From positions 1 to 5,059 of the forward strand of contig JAAYZM010000176.1 of NCBI GenBank assembly GCA_012514835.1: a stretch of 5,059 bases of DNA, written 5' to 3'. Made by a program: the position numbers and the translations under genes. Within the stretch, counting starts at the first letter, position 1. Every line of letters begins with the position of its first letter. Below the pieces are notes generated by a model. It did no database searches. It had not been told where the DNA came from and saw nothing but the letters and a program-made list of their open reading frames with translations. Of this stretch, positions 4,953 through 5,059 are shown piece after piece. Source of the DNA: Actinomycetales bacterium. GTDB taxonomy: Bacteria; Actinomycetota; Actinomycetes; Actinomycetales; Cellulomonadaceae.

Positions 4953-5059
4953 TCAGCCCTGGATGGCCTTGGCGAGGCTCGAGTCGACCTCGGAGAGCGA
5001 CGTCGCGGCGGACTCGAGGAAGCCGGCCAGACCGTCGATCGCGGAGACGGCCTGCGTCG
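4953..5059 (-). CDS. C-terminal end of a WXG100-like protein (enters from right edge)
   Basis: The last 34 residues of a small protein are visible, ending SSLAKAIQG before a TGA at 4955-4953. The segment is a continuous amphipathic helix: IDGLAGFLESAATSL, then SEVDSSLAKAI. This is the second-helix ending typical of WXG100 proteins, where a hydrophobic residue, an Asp and an LA pair recur. It shares EVDxxLAKA with the 111-aa protein encoded next. The start codon, helix 1 and the WXG turn lie outside the window, so the family call depends on this tail and the context. The strong inverted repeat 7 nt after the stop marks its likely transcript end. Expected role: small T7SS substrate or partner. 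Confidence 0.65.
   Translation of the reverse strand, partial: TQAVSAIDGLAGFLESAATSLSEVDSSLAKAIQG

Overview
This is a very GC-rich fragment. Every convincing gene is encoded on the minus strand, with strong third-position G/C bias and GTG as well as ATG starts. WXG100-type proteins and a putative type VII secretion (T7SS/ESX) signal domain point to a high-GC actinobacterium. A Micrococcales lineage such as Cellulomonas or Cellulosimicrobium is my best guess, but it is an inference from composition and protein style only.

In the direction of transcription (right to left) the layout is as follows. (a) The C-terminal end of a small WXG100-like protein enters at the right edge and stops at 4953. 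(b) A perfect 17-bp inverted repeat (4911-4945) lies just after it and looks like a terminator or attenuator. (c) A 111-aa WXG100-like helical hairpin protein follows (4531-4866). (d) It is joined by a GTGATGATG junction to a ~470-aa protein with an N-terminal T7SS signal domain, a hydrophobic centre and an unassigned C-terminal part (3116-4528). (e) One nucleotide later comes a 221-aa protein (2449-3114), then through an ATGA overlap a 225-aa protein (1775-2452), then through a second ATGA overlap a six-TM membrane protein (915-1778), then a 191-aa protein with a consensus Shine-Dalgarno (320-895). (f) After a 129-nt gap holding a GNRA-loop hairpin and a perfect actinobacterial DnaA-box word, another WXG100 gene starts at 190 and runs off the left edge.

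The tight overlaps make 320-4866 look like one translationally coupled operon. It contains one likely T7SS-exported protein with its small WXG100-like partner, three soluble proteins and one membrane protein. The three soluble proteins (221, 225 and 191 aa) share a recurring pattern: a Trp followed by a VPL segment near the N-terminus, and a C-terminal strand-strand-helix. This suggests diverged paralogues, possibly of the Mog1/PsbP-like (LpqN-like) fold. No ATPase (EccC), protease (MycP) or other core ESX component is visible in the window. The cassette is therefore best described as an accessory or effector module flanked by WXG100 genes. No RNA genes, mobile elements or CRISPR arrays were seen.
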